NCBI GenBank assembly: GCA_025201345.1
Contig: JAIXMG010000036.1
Span: forward strand, 186,001-250,000
Source of the DNA: Thamnidium elegans
Lineage: Eukaryota; Mucoromycota; Mucoromycetes; Mucorales; Mucoraceae
Reading direction: 5' to 3'
DNA: 64,000 bases
Below the pieces are notes generated by a model that made no database searches, had not been told where the DNA came from, and saw only the letters and a program-made list of their open reading frames with translations. The first letter of the stretch is position 1, and each line of letters begins with the position of its first letter. Of the stretch, positions 1 through 13,220 are shown piece by piece. A program made the position numbers and the translations under genes.

Positions 1-259
1 ATACAGACTGAATTCTTGGTTCCCTTTTTTTTACTCCTCTTGCTGCCCCTCTTTTTTTTACGCCTTATTATTTTTATGTTGGTTATTAGATTGTACCTGT
101 ATTATGTCATCATGTTCCTTCTTATATTTATTTATTTTCTTTGCGTTACTACTTGTTACATTCTAAACAAAGTTGTATTGTTATTGATCATCTAAAAAAA
201 AAAACTGATTTAAATTGAACTACTTCCCCATTCCCTCAATTATCACCCAATAAACATGC

Positions 260-293
<34 letters not shown>

Positions 294-466
294 ATTGACA
301 AGTGACTTGCACTTTTTTTTTATCTTTTTTTTTTTTCTTTCTTTCTCTTTAACGCGTTTCATATATTTTACAACATGGATCCTTCGGTACCTGACATGCT
401 TCTTTTATCTCGTGTGTATATACACTAAACTTTTTTTTTTTTTTTTGTGGTTAGCACTTTGTTCAA
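1..466. other. intergenic, no gene seen
   Basis: AT-rich sequence with a run of about 32 T near 260 and many shorter T runs. The only open frame here is a translation of poly-T and is not credible. It probably contains the 5' region of the RAD17 gene. Confidence 0.6.
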
Positions 467-2258
467 ATGAAACGACCTCGTTCGCTTTCAAGATGCTCTG
501 ATTCAAGTAAAATACTCGAGATTGACATGTACACATATATAAAAGAGAGGCGTAGTTTAACAAGTTCTTTTTTATTTGTTTGTTACTAGGTTCAATATGG
601 ATAGATAAATACGCGCCTAAATCAGTTGTAATAAAAACCTCTTCCAACACACACACAAACATAAACTAAAAAAAAAAAAAAAAAAAAAAAATCTCACTTT
701 ATTATAGTTTGAAATTGGTGTTAATAAACTGAAAATAAAAGCAGTAGAAAACGCATTGAAACAATCGGCTATTGTAAACGGTATGATCAAACTATTAATA
801 TTGACAGGACCAACAGGATGCGGTAAAAGTACTTTGGTTAGATTATTGTGTCGTAAGTACGGATTTGAAATTACAGAATGGATCACGCCTGAACGAAACT
901 GGTCTGTTCAATTTGGTAAATAATTAAAATTTTGAATTTATGATATATATTTTTAACTTTAAAGATAAGGTCACATGGGATCGTTTCGACAGTTTATGGA
1001 TAAAGCAATTGGATTTAATACGTTGGACAATAATAATACAAACAGTAAAAAAGTTATCTTGATGGATGATATACCCGATTTATTAGTGGAAAGCGTTAAA
1101 AAGGAATACTTTAATATACTACAATCTTGTTTAAATTCCAGTAAAAAGTTCTTGATTATTATGATTGCTTCCGATGCGTATACAGTAAATGACGATTATG
1201 CTGTATCGAGAAAGGTCAATCATGCTAGAGTGGTTGCCCCTGATTCATTAAAAATTGATCCTCGCGTAGAGTTTATCGAGTAAGTAAGAGAGAGAAAAAA
1301 AGAAAAAGTGTTCGTAGTACTTAAAAATGTTATATATTAGGTTTAATCCGTTGACTAAAATAAACATGTTAAAAATTGTATCAAGTATTAAAAATCGAGA
1401 AGGAATGTCGATATCACATGATTATTTGGATAGCTTGGTAGAAGATAGTAATGGAGATATTCGATCTGCTATTAACGCCTTACAGTTTTTATCAAACACC
1501 AACAAACGAACCAAGTTATCTGCGCCTACCAAGCTTACGGAAACCATCGACTTTGATAAACATATTTCTAAATTACCATTGTTTCATGCCGTTGGTAAAG
1601 TATTGTATGCGAAACGAAATGCAGATAATACATTAGAATCGAAACCTGATGTAAGTGTGTTCATACTGAAGAAGAAAAAAAGGAGAGAGGGGAGTCGAGT
1701 TTTTAATTTATTTTCGTTGTTGTAAAAAGTAGCATATTATTAACAAGTTACCTGTTGATAATGATTATTTTATTGACTATATTCATCAAAATTGTATTGG
1801 ATTTTTTCAAAATATTCAAGATTGTTCGGATGCATTGGAGGATCTCGGGTTTGCAGATGCATTAAGATCAGAGTTTGATTGGTCAGATCGTAGTGCAAGT
1901 TATTATCGTGGATATATCTCTATACATGGTATTATGAAGCATAGACATCACAGTACCAGCAAGACTTTAAAGTTAGCAGGTACCATGTTTGAAAAAGCAA
2001 AATATGATGCTCGAAAAGGATCAAATGAAGGTAATGAAGATGTTTTTTTTTGTATTTTGTATTTGTTGTTTAATCTGTGTTGTATATATAGCGTATGAAA
2101 AGATGTGGTTGGAATCAGTAGCTTTAAGAAACTCGTACTATGAACAAGAAGTAAATAAAAATGCAGATGAGTTTAAAAAGAAGGCGGATGATAGTGATGA
2201 TGAGATGTTTGATAAAATGTTTGGCGATGGATCTGAATTAGTAGAATTGGATTTCTAA
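467..2258 (+). CDS. rad17: RAD17/Rad24 DNA-damage checkpoint clamp loader subunit
   Basis: Large subunit of the RFC-like complex that loads the 9-1-1 clamp at damaged DNA in the nucleus. I assemble seven exons with GT-AG introns at about 552-589, 628-707, 916-969 (AAG acceptor), 1280-1340, 1651-1732 and 2031-2091, giving 471 residues. Exon 2 has the family signature WxDKYAPKS; exon 3 a Walker A motif (GPTGCGKST); exon 4 a Walker B-like stretch (ILMDDIPDL); exon 5 the AAA+ lid region (DIRSAINALQF); exon 6 the downstream LPVDNDYF stretch. The last exon is acidic and ends FGDGSELVELDF. The protein is shorter than animal RAD17. The first exon (ATG at 467) and its 38-base intron are the least certain; all later exons join in frame through conserved family sequence. 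Confidence 0.88.
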
Positions 2259-2600
2259 AAAAAAGCTCAAGAATTTTTATTTTTTTTTCAGCTGAATAAA
2301 CTTATATGTATGGCGATCTTTTTTTTTCTGTGGGTGATATATTCTCAATTAAACTACATACTGTTGACTCGGTTTATTTGCCTTTTTTTTTTTTTTTTTT
2401 TTTTTCGTCGAGAACGTAAAATGGGTGTAACTAGGTAACTTGTTGACATGTTGCTATAAGGTTTTTTTTTAAACCACTCGTGTTCGTACAGCAGCAAAAA
2501 AAAAAAGCAGTGTCAACTCCGCTGATTAAAGAAAAGTTGGTTTTTTATTTTTGGTGTCAATATCTTTGTTTTATCTCTCTTTATCGAATTATTTTTTTGT
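2259..2600. other. intergenic with poly-T runs
   Basis: Terminator region of rad17 and promoter of the next gene. It contains a run of about 23 T near 2380-2405. No gene seen. Confidence 0.5.
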
Positions 2601-3800
2601 ATGGCGCGTATAAGCCTATTAAAGAATCAAGGTATCTTGAGTCTTTTAGTGATCATCATGGTTGTTCTTTCAACCATGGTGCCAAATGTAAAGGCTTGGA
2701 CTGAAGGTAAAAAAAAAAAAAAAAAAAAAAAACTAGATGATGATGATAAAATATGTTGTATTGATTTTTTTTTTCGTAAAGCCGATTTCGAAATCTTTGA
2801 TATTGTTGATGCTTTGGAAAAGGCGGAAGGAAAAGACACTACCTTCTATAGTTGGTTAGGTGTTCCTGTAAGTTTTGCTTTTTTGTTTAAAAAAAGGAGA
2901 AGGGTGTGATATTAAAAGTGTATATTTTTTTAGGCTTCTGCTTCTCAAGCAGATATCAGTAAGGCATACCGTAAACTTTCTTTAAAGTGGCAGTAAGTTT
3001 TGGGGGGTGATAACGAGATCATCAAGACTATAGATTTAACTCTTTCTCTCTTTTTTTTTTATAAAAAAAAAAGTCCTGATAAAAATCCTGGAGATGTAAA
3101 GGCAAAAGAAAGATTTACGCGTTTAGGTGTTATTGTTACTATTTTACGTGACCCCACCAGCCGTGAACGTTACAACTTCTTTTATAAGAACGGTGTGCCT
3201 CGCTGGCGCGGTACTGGCTACCTCTACAGTCGTTTCCGACCTGGATTGGGTACAGTTGTTGTTGTTCTTTTGTTGATTGCGGCCGGTATGCAATATATTG
3301 CAGGTCAGATCAACTACCGCCAAGAAAAGAAACGTATTTTGGAATTTATCGCTAACGCTAGAACTCAAATGATTCATGATGCTCCTAAGGGTAGAGCTCC
3401 TACTTTAGGTCGCACTTATATTGAAGTAGGTCAAAGACATATGCGTTGTGAGGTCAAGAGTGATACCGCTATTGCTGTTTACCCCGATGAACGTACTCAA
3501 GAACCTATTTTGTTGGATGCTGAGTGGGTTGCTCAACCTACCGTGCAAAGTTTGTTTTTGGTCAGTTGGCCTAAACGTATGATCAACAAGGTCTTGGGTA
3601 AGAAGGAAGAAGTTGTTGTTGAGGAGGAGGGCACTGGAAGTGAACAAGAGGATGAGGTAAAGGATGATGCTGAAACTACTGCTACTGAGTCCCCTAAACG
3701 TACTACTGCTACTAAAAAGACTCGTCGTACTGGTGGTGGAGAAAAGGTCAATGTTATGGGAGCCAAGGTTGGAGGTCGTAGAAGAGCTACTAAAAACTAA
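2601..3800 (+). CDS. erj5: ER membrane J-domain co-chaperone (Erj5/DNAJC1 type)
   Basis: A J-protein expected to stimulate an ER Hsp70. The ATG at 2601 opens a hydrophobic signal/anchor segment of about 30 residues. Introns lie at 2707-2781, 2868-2933 and 2993-3073. The HPD catalytic tripeptide of the J domain is split: CA ends one exon and T-CCT-GAT starts the next, and joining them gives WHPDKNPG, so the domain is intact. After the J domain comes a second membrane segment (GLGTVVVVLLLIAAGMQYIA), then a conserved region with charged residues and an acidic plus Lys/Arg-rich tail. Domain order (signal, J domain, TM, long tail) fits yeast Erj5-like proteins. The second intron-exon junction uses a T-rich acceptor typical of this window. 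Confidence 0.87.
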
Positions 3801-3964
3801 AAGCTTTGTATTTTGACATTAATAAATATATATATTTTTTTTTTTGACATACCAATATGTATTTTTTTAAAACCCAATGTGACTATTCATTATGTTTTTA
3901 TTAACCCCCGGAAAGGGGTTTCTCACCCCTCCTTACTTTTTTTTTATATAACAAATTTTAAAAT

Positions 3965-4199
3965 ATGGCCAAGAAAGCTAAGGCAAGAGTCATCCTCGTC
4001 AAGTTATTGTCTACTGCCGGTACCGGTTTTAACTATATCAAGAGTCGTCCTAGAATTTCACCCAAGTTGTCCTTGATGAAATACGATCCTATGGGTAAGA
4101 ATATTTTTTTATTGTTTTTTTTTTTGGAATCAGTATACTTATGTAATTTATATAGTCAAGCAACATGTCTTGTTCCAAGAAACCAAAATGAAGAAATAG
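3965..4199 (+). CDS. mrpl39: mitochondrial large-subunit ribosomal protein bL33
   Basis: Small basic mitoribosome protein. Two exons, 3965-4094 and 4156-4199, encode 57 residues. The N-terminus MAKKAKARVILVKLLSTAG and the core NYIKSRPRISPKLSLMKYDP are diagnostic of L33. The phase-1 intron 4095-4155 (GTAAGA to TATAG) joins G to TC to make Val, and the second exon gives VKQHVLFQETKMKK followed by TAG. Reading straight through the intron instead gives a longer but wrong tail. Length and order match bacterial and mitochondrial L33. As in bacteria-like L33 forms with no Cys pairs, there is no zinc-ribbon cysteine. It is 165 bases downstream of the J-protein on the same strand. Confidence 0.93.
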
Positions 4200-5120
4200 A
4201 CCTTTCTTTTTTGAAAAACAAAAGAACCTGTACATAATTTATTATTATTATTATTACCAGAGAAGACCCCCCCTTTTTTTTTACACGATAATAATAAATC
4301 AATAATCAACGATAACAGTACGGATTTTTTTTGTTGAGAAAAGTATATATGTGAAGGGAAAAGGTTTTTTTTTTTTGCAGGAATAAAGGAAGAATGTACT
4401 ATTTGGTGTATGTAGACTTTTTAGGTCGGTTCATGGATAGCTTTTTCGATTTGGCGTTTATAGTTGGCAGTGTATAGAGTTTAGGTTAGAAGGTCTCGTT
4501 AAAATGAAGGTTGTTAAGGAATTGCGACTGATTCTATATATATTATGCGTAGATGGAAAAATTGCGAATGATTTGGTAGCCGATCTTGTATTATGCGTTT
4601 ACTGTACATTTATGCATTTGCTGTGAAATTTGCCAAAATAACTTTACAACTAAGCCTATATATTACGCGTTGCTAAGTAAGTACAAATAGCTTAGCAACT
4701 AGACCTATTATACGTTGCTAGGAAACTGAAAGCAATTTATGTAAATGCCTAGGAAAATGAAGAAACAACCCTGTCGCAGTTATCCAAATTTAAGAAAACT
4801 ATTACTTTATTGAAAATAAAAAGTAAAACATTTTACGTTTAGGTTAACTAGTTCCTTTGTATAGTTTGCATTTTGATAATAATCGTAACCATGATAAGTT
4901 GGATTAATACGTTCAATTAATTTACGTTTAGCTGTTTAAAAGATTTAATAAGCCAGCATTTAAAACTAGCAACTGTGCTTGTTCATAAAAAAAAAGGCTC
5001 CTTCTTTTAAGTCTATTTTTTTCTGTTGGAAACTAAAGTAGGCTATTATTTTTCAAACAAGGAGACAATATTTTTTTTTTTATATATATAAAATGCAAGA
5101 AACAAGAGAGATAGAAAATA
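4200..5120. other. intergenic, no gene seen
   Basis: AT-rich stretch with poly-T/poly-A runs. A phrase around cgttgctaagtaagt / cgttgctagg recurs near 4670-4725. A TATA-rich tract (tatatatataaaatg) lies at about 5081-5095, just before the possible gene that follows. No supported coding region. Confidence 0.5.
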
Positions 5121-5475
5121 ATGAAGCGTCTTAGAGAACGACAAGTAAAAGAGCTTTTATTTCTTAAAGAAAAACCTTTTCAGCAGCTGTTGGTAATTTG
5201 ATAAAAGAAATGATGTTTGGGTGTGACAAAACTTGAACTTCCGCCAAAAACCAGGAGTACTACGTTGATTTACCTGGTATAGATTGGTCTGTGCAATGTA
5301 TTTCATATGCTAATTTATTAATTTTTTTTTTTTTTGGGGGGAGGGGAGGACAAAACTAAACAACCAGCATCGAACACGTAAGTTTCTTTTGAGTTTTATC
5401 AAGCTACCCCATGATTTTTTCTCACGTCAATCTCCCTTTTTTATTATGCAGATCATCGTCGATGTTGAGTTTTTT
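5121..5475 (+). other. possible small multi-exon gene, unrecognised
   Basis: The ATG at 5121 opens a coding-like stretch (MKRLRERQVKELLFLKEKPF) ending at a possible donor (gtaattt, about 5193). An exon beginning after an AG near 5255 reads in frame as EYYVDLPGIDWSVQ and is followed by another possible donor, a short exon around 5369-5379 and a further one near 5451. The splice sites are plausible but the product matches nothing I know. An upstream ATG at 5093 gives a 13-codon ORF that overlaps this start. It may be a real small gene, a remnant, or chance. Confidence 0.22.
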
Positions 5476-5975
5476 TTTCCATTCCATAGCATGACATCTT
5501 GTTTGGAATCGTTCTGCATACATTGCTTTTGTTTACTTTTATATAGTAGCATCGTACGTCATGAAACACCATATATTTAATTTAACAAAAAGTTTATTAT
5601 CTGAGTTGACGTAGTTAAATGTGTATACAGCATTAAAAAGAAAGTTTGCATTTTTTTTTTTCGTTTGACATTAACTCAGCTGAATTTTTGTTTGGAATCG
5701 CATGAAGTCATATAACGTCAACGATAGAAATTGTACACAAATAATCTATGCGTTCCTGATTATTGGTACGATGTAAAATCCATTGTTTTCTATTACAAAA
5801 GAAATCTCATTCTTGAAAAAGACTAAACATTCTTTCTGTATGACGGAACTATACGAAAGGTCTTTTCTTACAGTATATCAATAAAAGTCCTAGATATACT
5901 TTGCGAGTCCTTTATTTTATAAAAAAAAAAAAAAAAAACCAGCAATAGTACATATTTTAATGCATACTTACTATT

Positions 5976-6480
5976 ATGGATAAGAAACGGAGTAGAAGCA
6001 CTGTGATAATGAGACCGTCCAGTCTTATTCAACCACGATGAAAAAAAAAAAGATCAATGAAGTTTGTGCTAGGTTACCCGTTCCAGCTTATTATAGTAAG
6101 TGAAGTACATTCAGTTTCCGCCCTTTCCCTCTTTTTTTTTATGCTTTGAATGTATAGTCACATCATATTTTTGTTCTTATGTCTAGAGGGACTATATGCA
6201 AATGAAACAGTTTGAAGCTTTCGATATTTTACGAGTACTTTTTCTTTTCTTTGTTTAATGCTTTATGCAGAAACTTTCCATTGATCTGGAAAAAAAAAAA
6301 AGCCCTTGTCGGATGTAAAGAAAAAGGAGAAAAGAGCAGTCCTTTTCTTTATGACATGAACAGAGGCTTATGATTTGCTTACAATGAATATACAGAAAAA
6401 AAAAAAAAAAGAACAGAAATCAAAACGACATGAAAGGGGGGGTTTTTTTTTTGATAATGATAATAGGTCTCGTGGTTAAA
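5976..6480 (+). pseudogene. coding-like remnant broken at poly-A runs, unrecognised
   Basis: Successive coding-like pieces on one strand: MDKKRSRSTVIMRPSSLIQPR from 5976 (TGA stop), then in another frame KKINEVCARLPVPAYY up to a GTAAGT donor near 6095, then after an AG near 6188 DYMQMKQFEAFDILR, then KLSIDLE, then across a 12-A run PLSDVKKKEKRAV, a stop, and TEAYDLLTMNIQ followed by a Lys-rich end. Frames change at poly-A tracts and one TGA interrupts the last piece. This is best explained as a decayed gene, or as a real gene with homopolymer sequencing errors. The family is not recognised. Confidence 0.3.
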
Positions 6481-6756
6481 ACTAAAGAAGAAAAAAAAAG
6501 GTAAAAGTTACACTGGTTGTAGATGGAGGACAAAAGACGAAATAGATGCGATTATGCTTTTTTGTTTCTAGCAAATGAATGAAGCGGAGCCAGTTGCAGC
6601 CCATTCCTCAGATCCCTTCTTATCATTGGGTGAAAGGAGGAAGAAAATTTTTCAAACTAAAAAAAAAAGAAAAAAAGAAATAAAAGGACCCACAGGAACA
6701 CGTAGTTTTAACCCCTTTTTCTTTTTGAATCAATTCTTTTCTTAAAAAAAAAAATC

Positions 6757-8367
<1,611 letters not shown>

Positions 8368-8782
8368 AGCGGGAAAATCTCTTTTTAATTTCTCTTTCCC
8401 CATTTTGCATCTCTTTGTATATCATTTAATTTAGAGGAAGTATTATCTTTCCTCCAAAAAAAAAAAAAAAACTCTTTTTTTATTTGTAAAAATGAACGTT
8501 TCAACATGTTCTTAAAAAAAAAAGATATGCTAGTAGTGCACATAAAAACTAAAAATAAACTGGCATTCAACATGTATAAAACAAACAAAAAAATATTTTT
8601 TCTTCTTTAATAACGATCAATTTAGTTTGTAATAAGATGATTTACCTTTAAGGAAGAAGGAGGAAAACGAACTTCTGAAGATGATAAATCGTTTTTAATA
8701 AAAAAAATACATGGCATTAGATCGGTCTTTCGGTTCCATAGTACGGATTTATATAATTACGGGATGAAAGGGGGTAGTTGCG

Positions 8783-8794
8783 TATATATATAAA
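8783..8794 (+). promoter_or_regulatory. TATA box of the UDP-glycosyltransferase gene
   Basis: The sequence tatatatataaa lies about 50 bases upstream of the chosen start at 8843. The rest of 8368-8842 is AT-rich 3' and 5' flank with no gene seen. Confidence 0.5.
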
Positions 8795-8842
8795 CAGCAA
8801 TATTTTCATATGAGTTTTTTCTTTTTTATTTTCTATATACAA

Positions 8843-10539
8843 ATGGTGAAAGTATTATTAGGTATATCTATCCTATTGGCGCTGGCTTCGTTCTCACTTG
8901 GTGATATCGTGCCTCAAATTAAAAAATTTGGGGCTAAAACGATTCATATTTCGGCTACCATGGGAGGCATTAGCCATATTGCTTGGACTCTTGAAATTGG
9001 AAAAGTGCTGGCACAACGAGGTCACAATGTTTCTTTTATTACCACAGACCCCAATGTGAAATTTGGTGTGCCTTATCAACCAGAAGTCAAGACGATTTCA
9101 ATGGGACCACATGTATCCACAGTAGAATTTCGAGATATGTTTGATGTTGAAGAATTGTTTTCAAAATCTGTTGTAGCAGCTTATACAAAATTGATCGAAG
9201 ATACTTATCAAAGAGACTATTATGCTTATTTTGATTTATTTGAATCTTCAAAGACGGATATTGTTATATGTGATCAATTATCTTTACCTTGCTTTGATGC
9301 AGCAAGAGAATTGAATATTCCAATGATTATGCATATGACAATGAGTCTTTCAGAAGGTAATTTATTTATTTTAGTGCTGGTGTTTTTGTCATACTAAGAA
9401 TTACCATTACAGACACAAAAGCACCTTTTATTACTTCTTTTTTCATTGAAGGACCACCAACTTCTAGAAATTTAAGTTTTACACAAAGATTTTATAATCG
9501 GTTTGTTTCGTTACCTGGGTTTCTGTACAGGTTTAGTCCAGTATCAAAAACTATTAAAAAGATGCGAGCCAAAACAGGGATTGAACCATTTGGACCATTA
9601 GATAGACATTCAGGGGTGATTAAAATGATTAATGGATTTTGGGGGATGGAAAGTCCAAGACCAATAGGACCATTTGTGGAATACGTAGGACCAATTATAA
9701 GTAGTACATACTCCTCGCTACCAGAAAACATGAAACGATTTATGGACCAACATTCGAATGTTGTTTATATTGCGTTTGGACAAATGTATTCACCTAGCGG
9801 TAAAGAATTTGAAGTACTTTTAACTAGCTTATTAGAGGCATACGAAGATAAAATTCTTGATGGATTTATTTGGTCTTTTTCATTAAAGTCACGACAACAG
9901 TCAGATTTACCAAAGCAAATACAAACACGTTCTGGAAGTATTTATATAGTCAAAGATTTGTTTAGTGGTAATCGTGATCCTAATTTGCGGTTCGAAGCAT
10001 GGTCACCTCAATTCGCTATTTTAAATCATGAGCACTGTAAGCTATTTGTAAGCCATGGTGGAGCCAGTTCAATTCACGAGTCCCTATTTAATGGCGTGCC
10101 TTTATTATTGCATCCGTTTACCAGTGATCAACCAGCCAATGCATACAGCATGCAAGAGGCAGGGGTTGGATTAAGCCTGGATAGAAAAGCTCATAATTTA
10201 ACTGATACGATTGAAAAGCTAAATAGAATCTTGCTGGATAAAGAAGGAAAGTTTAAATTGAATATGGAAAGTATGCAAGCTTTAGTTCAATTAAAGAGTC
10301 GTAAGAAATATCATGCAGCAGATATGATTGAAGAAGTGTTACATTCAGTGCGTGATCATAATAATATTTGGTACCGCAGAGAAGTCGTTGAGAACATGGC
10401 AATGTTTAAAGCGACCAATTGGGATATCGACCTAGTTGCCCTGGCTGGACTCATTGGTTTTATAGTAATTGTTTGTAAAACCTTTATTGCATTACTCAAA
10501 CTTCCACTCGTACAACCAAGAAAGTTAAAATCTAATTAA
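8843..10539 (+). CDS. membrane-anchored UDP-glycosyltransferase (UGT, GT1 type)
   Basis: Transfers a sugar from a UDP-sugar to a small lipophilic acceptor, probably facing the ER lumen. One intron (9357-9412) is bridged as GAA-G/AC, giving a protein of about 546 residues. The start at 8843 is preferred over the in-frame ATG at 8810 because it begins directly with a classic signal peptide (MVKVLLGISILLALASFSLG). The N-half has the acceptor-side motif with GGISHIAWTLEIGKVLAQRGH. The C-half carries a donor-binding signature close to the UGT consensus: WSPQFAILNH, FVSHGGASSIHESLFNGVPLL and PFTSDQPANA. A C-terminal membrane helix (LAGLIGFIVIVCKTFIALL) is followed by a basic tail (PRKLKSN). This architecture resembles animal UGTs more than the sterol glucosyltransferases of yeasts. 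The acceptor cannot be inferred. Confidence 0.9.
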
Positions 10540-10611
10540 AAAAAGGGATCAGTTTAAAATAAAATTCTTTCTTTTTTTGTTTTTGTTTACTTTCTTTTTT
10601 TGTTTATACAA

Positions 10612-11520
10612 ATGTCAATCATTTTAATTACTGGTGCTTCAAACGGTCTGGGTAGACTGACAGCTAAAAAATGTATTGATTTAGGCCACACTGTTATTAT
10701 TACAGGTCGTTCTCAAACTTCATTAGACGATGCCAAGAAAATAATCTTGAAGGATTCCCCTCAATCGAACTCTAATCTCTATGACCTTGTTATGGATCTG
10801 TTAGATCTTGCAAGTGTAAAGAAGGCAGTTGAAACTTTAGAAACATTTAATTTGCCCTGTATTGACGTTATTCTTCATAATGCTGGTGGTAACCAAGCAA
10901 GCTATGGCAAGGTGAACGATAGTGTTGAACAAGTTGTATTTATGAACGCAGTTGCTCCCTTGTATTTAAATCAATTGTTGTTACCTTTTATTGAAAAGAG
11001 TCAAAGCCCCAAGAAGCGTATTATCTTTGTTGGTTCATCACTTCATGATCGTAAGAATAAAGGTGGCGATACTTCTGAAGAGGCTCGTATTCCAGATAAT
11101 ATTGAAATAAAAGATTTAGTTGGTGATGAAACTGAATGGAATATGATGAAATATTACAAGATTTCCAAATTGGCAGTGGTGTGGGATACTTACTGTTTGT
11201 CAAACAAGTTACCAAGCGATATTCCAGTGATTACTTTTTGCCCTGGATTTGTTCCTACTACAGAATTGGCCCGTAAATCATCTTTTATGATAAAGTTTAT
11301 GATGAAGTATATCTTGTCCAGATTTAGCTTCGCAACAACTGAAGAAGAATCTACCGATGATTATATTTATTATATTACAAGTGATGAAATCAAAAATGGT
11401 GAACACTATCAAAAGAGAGTAGCTACTGAAAGCTCAAAAGATTCTTTAGATCAAGCTAAACAAGATGCTTATTGGGAATTTGCTAATACTAACATTAATA
11501 AGATCATTTCAAAAGAATAA
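10612..11520 (+). CDS. short-chain dehydrogenase/reductase
   Basis: Classical-type SDR of 302 residues, no intron. The Rossmann glycine motif TGASNGLG is at the N-terminus, NAGG at about residue 90, GSS (strand beta-5) near residue 137 and the catalytic YxxxK as YKISK near residue 180. This set predicts an NAD(P)-dependent oxidoreductase or retinol/protochlorophyllide-reductase-like enzyme; the substrate is unknown. The start at 10612 is chosen because the TGASNGLG motif then lies the usual distance from Met; an in-frame ATG at 10600 would add only four residues. It follows the UGT gene by 72 bases on the same strand, but separate promoters are likely. Confidence 0.88.
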   Translation: MSIILITGASNGLGRLTAKKCIDLGHTVIITGRSQTSLDDAKKIILKDSPQSNSNLYDLVMDLLDLASVKKAVETLETFNLPCIDVILHNAGGNQASYGKVNDSVEQVVFMNAVAPLYLNQLLLPFIEKSQSPKKRIIFVGSSLHDRKNKGGDTSEEARIPDNIEIKDLVGDETEWNMMKYYKISKLAVVWDTYCLSNKLPSDIPVITFCPGFVPTTELARKSSFMIKFMMKYILSRFSFATTEEESTDDYIYYITSDEIKNGEHYQKRVATESSKDSLDQAKQDAYWEFANTNINKIISKE

Positions 11521-11784
11521 AATTTTACGTTTTATAATATTTTTTTTATTTAAAAAATGCATATAAAAAAAGTCCTTTCTTTTTTTGCAGTAAAAAAAAT
11601 AAAGGTCCATAGCAAATATTCAAAATCAAAAAACGTATGTCGTTCAGCCAAAGAAGACATTCTATTATAAAGAAAAAAAAAAAAAAAAAAAAAAAGTAGT
11701 TTGCATTAGTATGTTATCTCGAGATTTTATATTTTTTTTTACTCTCCTCCCCCTCCCCCCACATTTCTTAAAACAAAATACTTA

Positions 11785-12468
11785 CTATTTCTTCTTGGAG
11801 ACACCGACGACACGTCCACGACGACCGGTAGTCTTGGTGTGTTGACCACGAACACGGACACCCCAGTAATGACGGAGACCACGATGAGCACGGATCTTCT
11901 TCAAACGTTCAAGATCATCACGGTACTTGGTGTCAAGAACGTTAGAGATAACTTGAGAAGACTTACCGTCAACAATATCCTTTTGTCTGTTAAGGAACCA
12001 GTTGGGGATCTTGTATTGAGCGGGGTTTTGGAGAATGGTGACAATACGTTCCAACTCTTCAGATGAAAGCTCACCAGCTCTCTTGGTGAGATCAATATCG
12101 GCCTTCTTACAGGCAATGTTGGCGAAACGACGACCAACACCCTTGACGGAAGTCAAAGCGATTTGAATCTTGACACGACCGTCAACGTTAGTGTTGAGAA
12201 GACGAATAATGTGCTGGAACTATATAAGTTTTTGGGAATGATGTTAGTATTTTTCTAATGCCGTAAAAAATTATAATGTTGTTTCTCATACATGGTTTCT
12301 TTCGGGGACGACGAGAGACTATTTAAAATAAAAAATAAAAAGTTTGTTAGTATTCTTGATACAAAAAAAAAATCCATCCATCTAGTCCCTCCTTTTTTTT
12401 CATTTCATTCTTTTTTTATTGATTTGTTTAAATCCTCTTTTTATTAATCTATTTCAAAAACATACCAT
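11785..12468 (-). CDS. rps18: 40S ribosomal protein uS13 (RPS18)
   Basis: Small-subunit protein at the head of the 40S, contacting the 60S. Exon 1 is only the ATG (12466-12468), followed at once by GTATGT; exon 2 is 27 bases (12292-12318) coding SLVVPERNH; exon 3 (11785-12219) codes [14 protein letters not shown] and the rest. Total 154 residues, normal for the family. Hallmarks: [40 protein letters not shown] and a basic C-terminus ending SKKK. The three exons are bridged with canonical GT-AG sites at 12319-12465 and 12220-12291. Using only the large open frame would miss the first 31 residues. A one-codon first exon is a known pattern in fungal ribosomal protein genes. Confidence 0.95.
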
Positions 12469-12733
12469 GGCTATGGAGATTGCAACGAAAAAGGAGGACC
12501 TTACACTATGCACTGCAAATGGGCCTTATTGCCAACAAATTTTTGTTTCTCAAAAAAAAAAAATTAACGATTTGCAAACTGCGAACCGAACATGTTCGGT
12601 CCGGCATTACTCTTTCACAAGTTTTAAAATATTAAACGTGAGGGGAGGGGGGGACCCAGGGATAGGTGGCTTGAATAATTCAAACCAGAATGGGCAAGAT
12701 CCCCTCCCAAGTTTCAAAAGGGGGACCATACTA

Positions 12734-12765
<32 letters not shown>

Positions 12766-12775
12766 ATATATAATC
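12469..12775. other. divergent promoter region with poly-T tract
   Basis: Separates the divergently transcribed RPS18 and mS38 genes. It has a run of about 26 T just before the mS38 start. An open frame through it (from 12419) is not credible because it ends in poly-Phe. Confidence 0.5.
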
Positions 12776-13220
12776 ATGTTGACAGCACAATTATTTGGAC
12801 GTTTATTAACGGCCACTACACGTACATGTCAATTAACAACAAAGCGTTTCGCTTCTACTTCTTCCATGTTCCAAACCACTGACAAGTTTATGCTTGACAG
12901 GGCTCTTCTTCAATATACTCGTAAATATCAACACATACTTTTAAGTGAAGATAAATACCTAACGTTTTTTTTTTTATGTGAATGTAGCTTTAAAAGAAAC
13001 TGCATCCACCGCAAGTGTGTCTCAATATATTTCTCGTCTTCGCCCTTTCAACGCTCCTACCGTTCCACAACCCACCATGACTACACCACCCGTCAACAAG
13101 GTAGTTGAAGAACTCGAGTTAACCAGTGTACTTAGAAAGCGTCGTTTGAAGATGAACAAACATAAGCACAAGAAGTTGATGAAGAGAACTCGTGCTTTAA
13201 GAAAGAAGTTGGGTAAATAG
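12776..13220 (+). CDS. mitochondrial small-subunit protein mS38 (Cox24/AURKAIP1 domain)
   Basis: Basic mitoribosome protein. Exon 1 codes a presequence rich in Arg/Thr/Ser (MLTAQLFGRLLTATTRTCQL). The intron 12921-12987 has a donor GTAAAT, a CTAAC branch-like sequence and an AATGTAG acceptor. It joins C to CT and continues PLKETASTASVSQYISRLRP. The diagnostic C-terminus is TSVLRKRRLKMNKHKHKKLM followed by KRTRALRKKLGK, the Cox24/AURKAIP1 family end. About 125 residues. Reading through the intron instead gives an unrelated tail. Confidence 0.85.

Noticed and set aside
256..501. Plus-strand open frame of 81 codons upstream of rad17
   Set aside because: Almost all Phe from poly-T; not a plausible protein.
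12419..12763. Plus-strand ORF over the RPS18 promoter
   Set aside because: Overlaps the RPS18 first exon in antisense and ends in poly-Phe.
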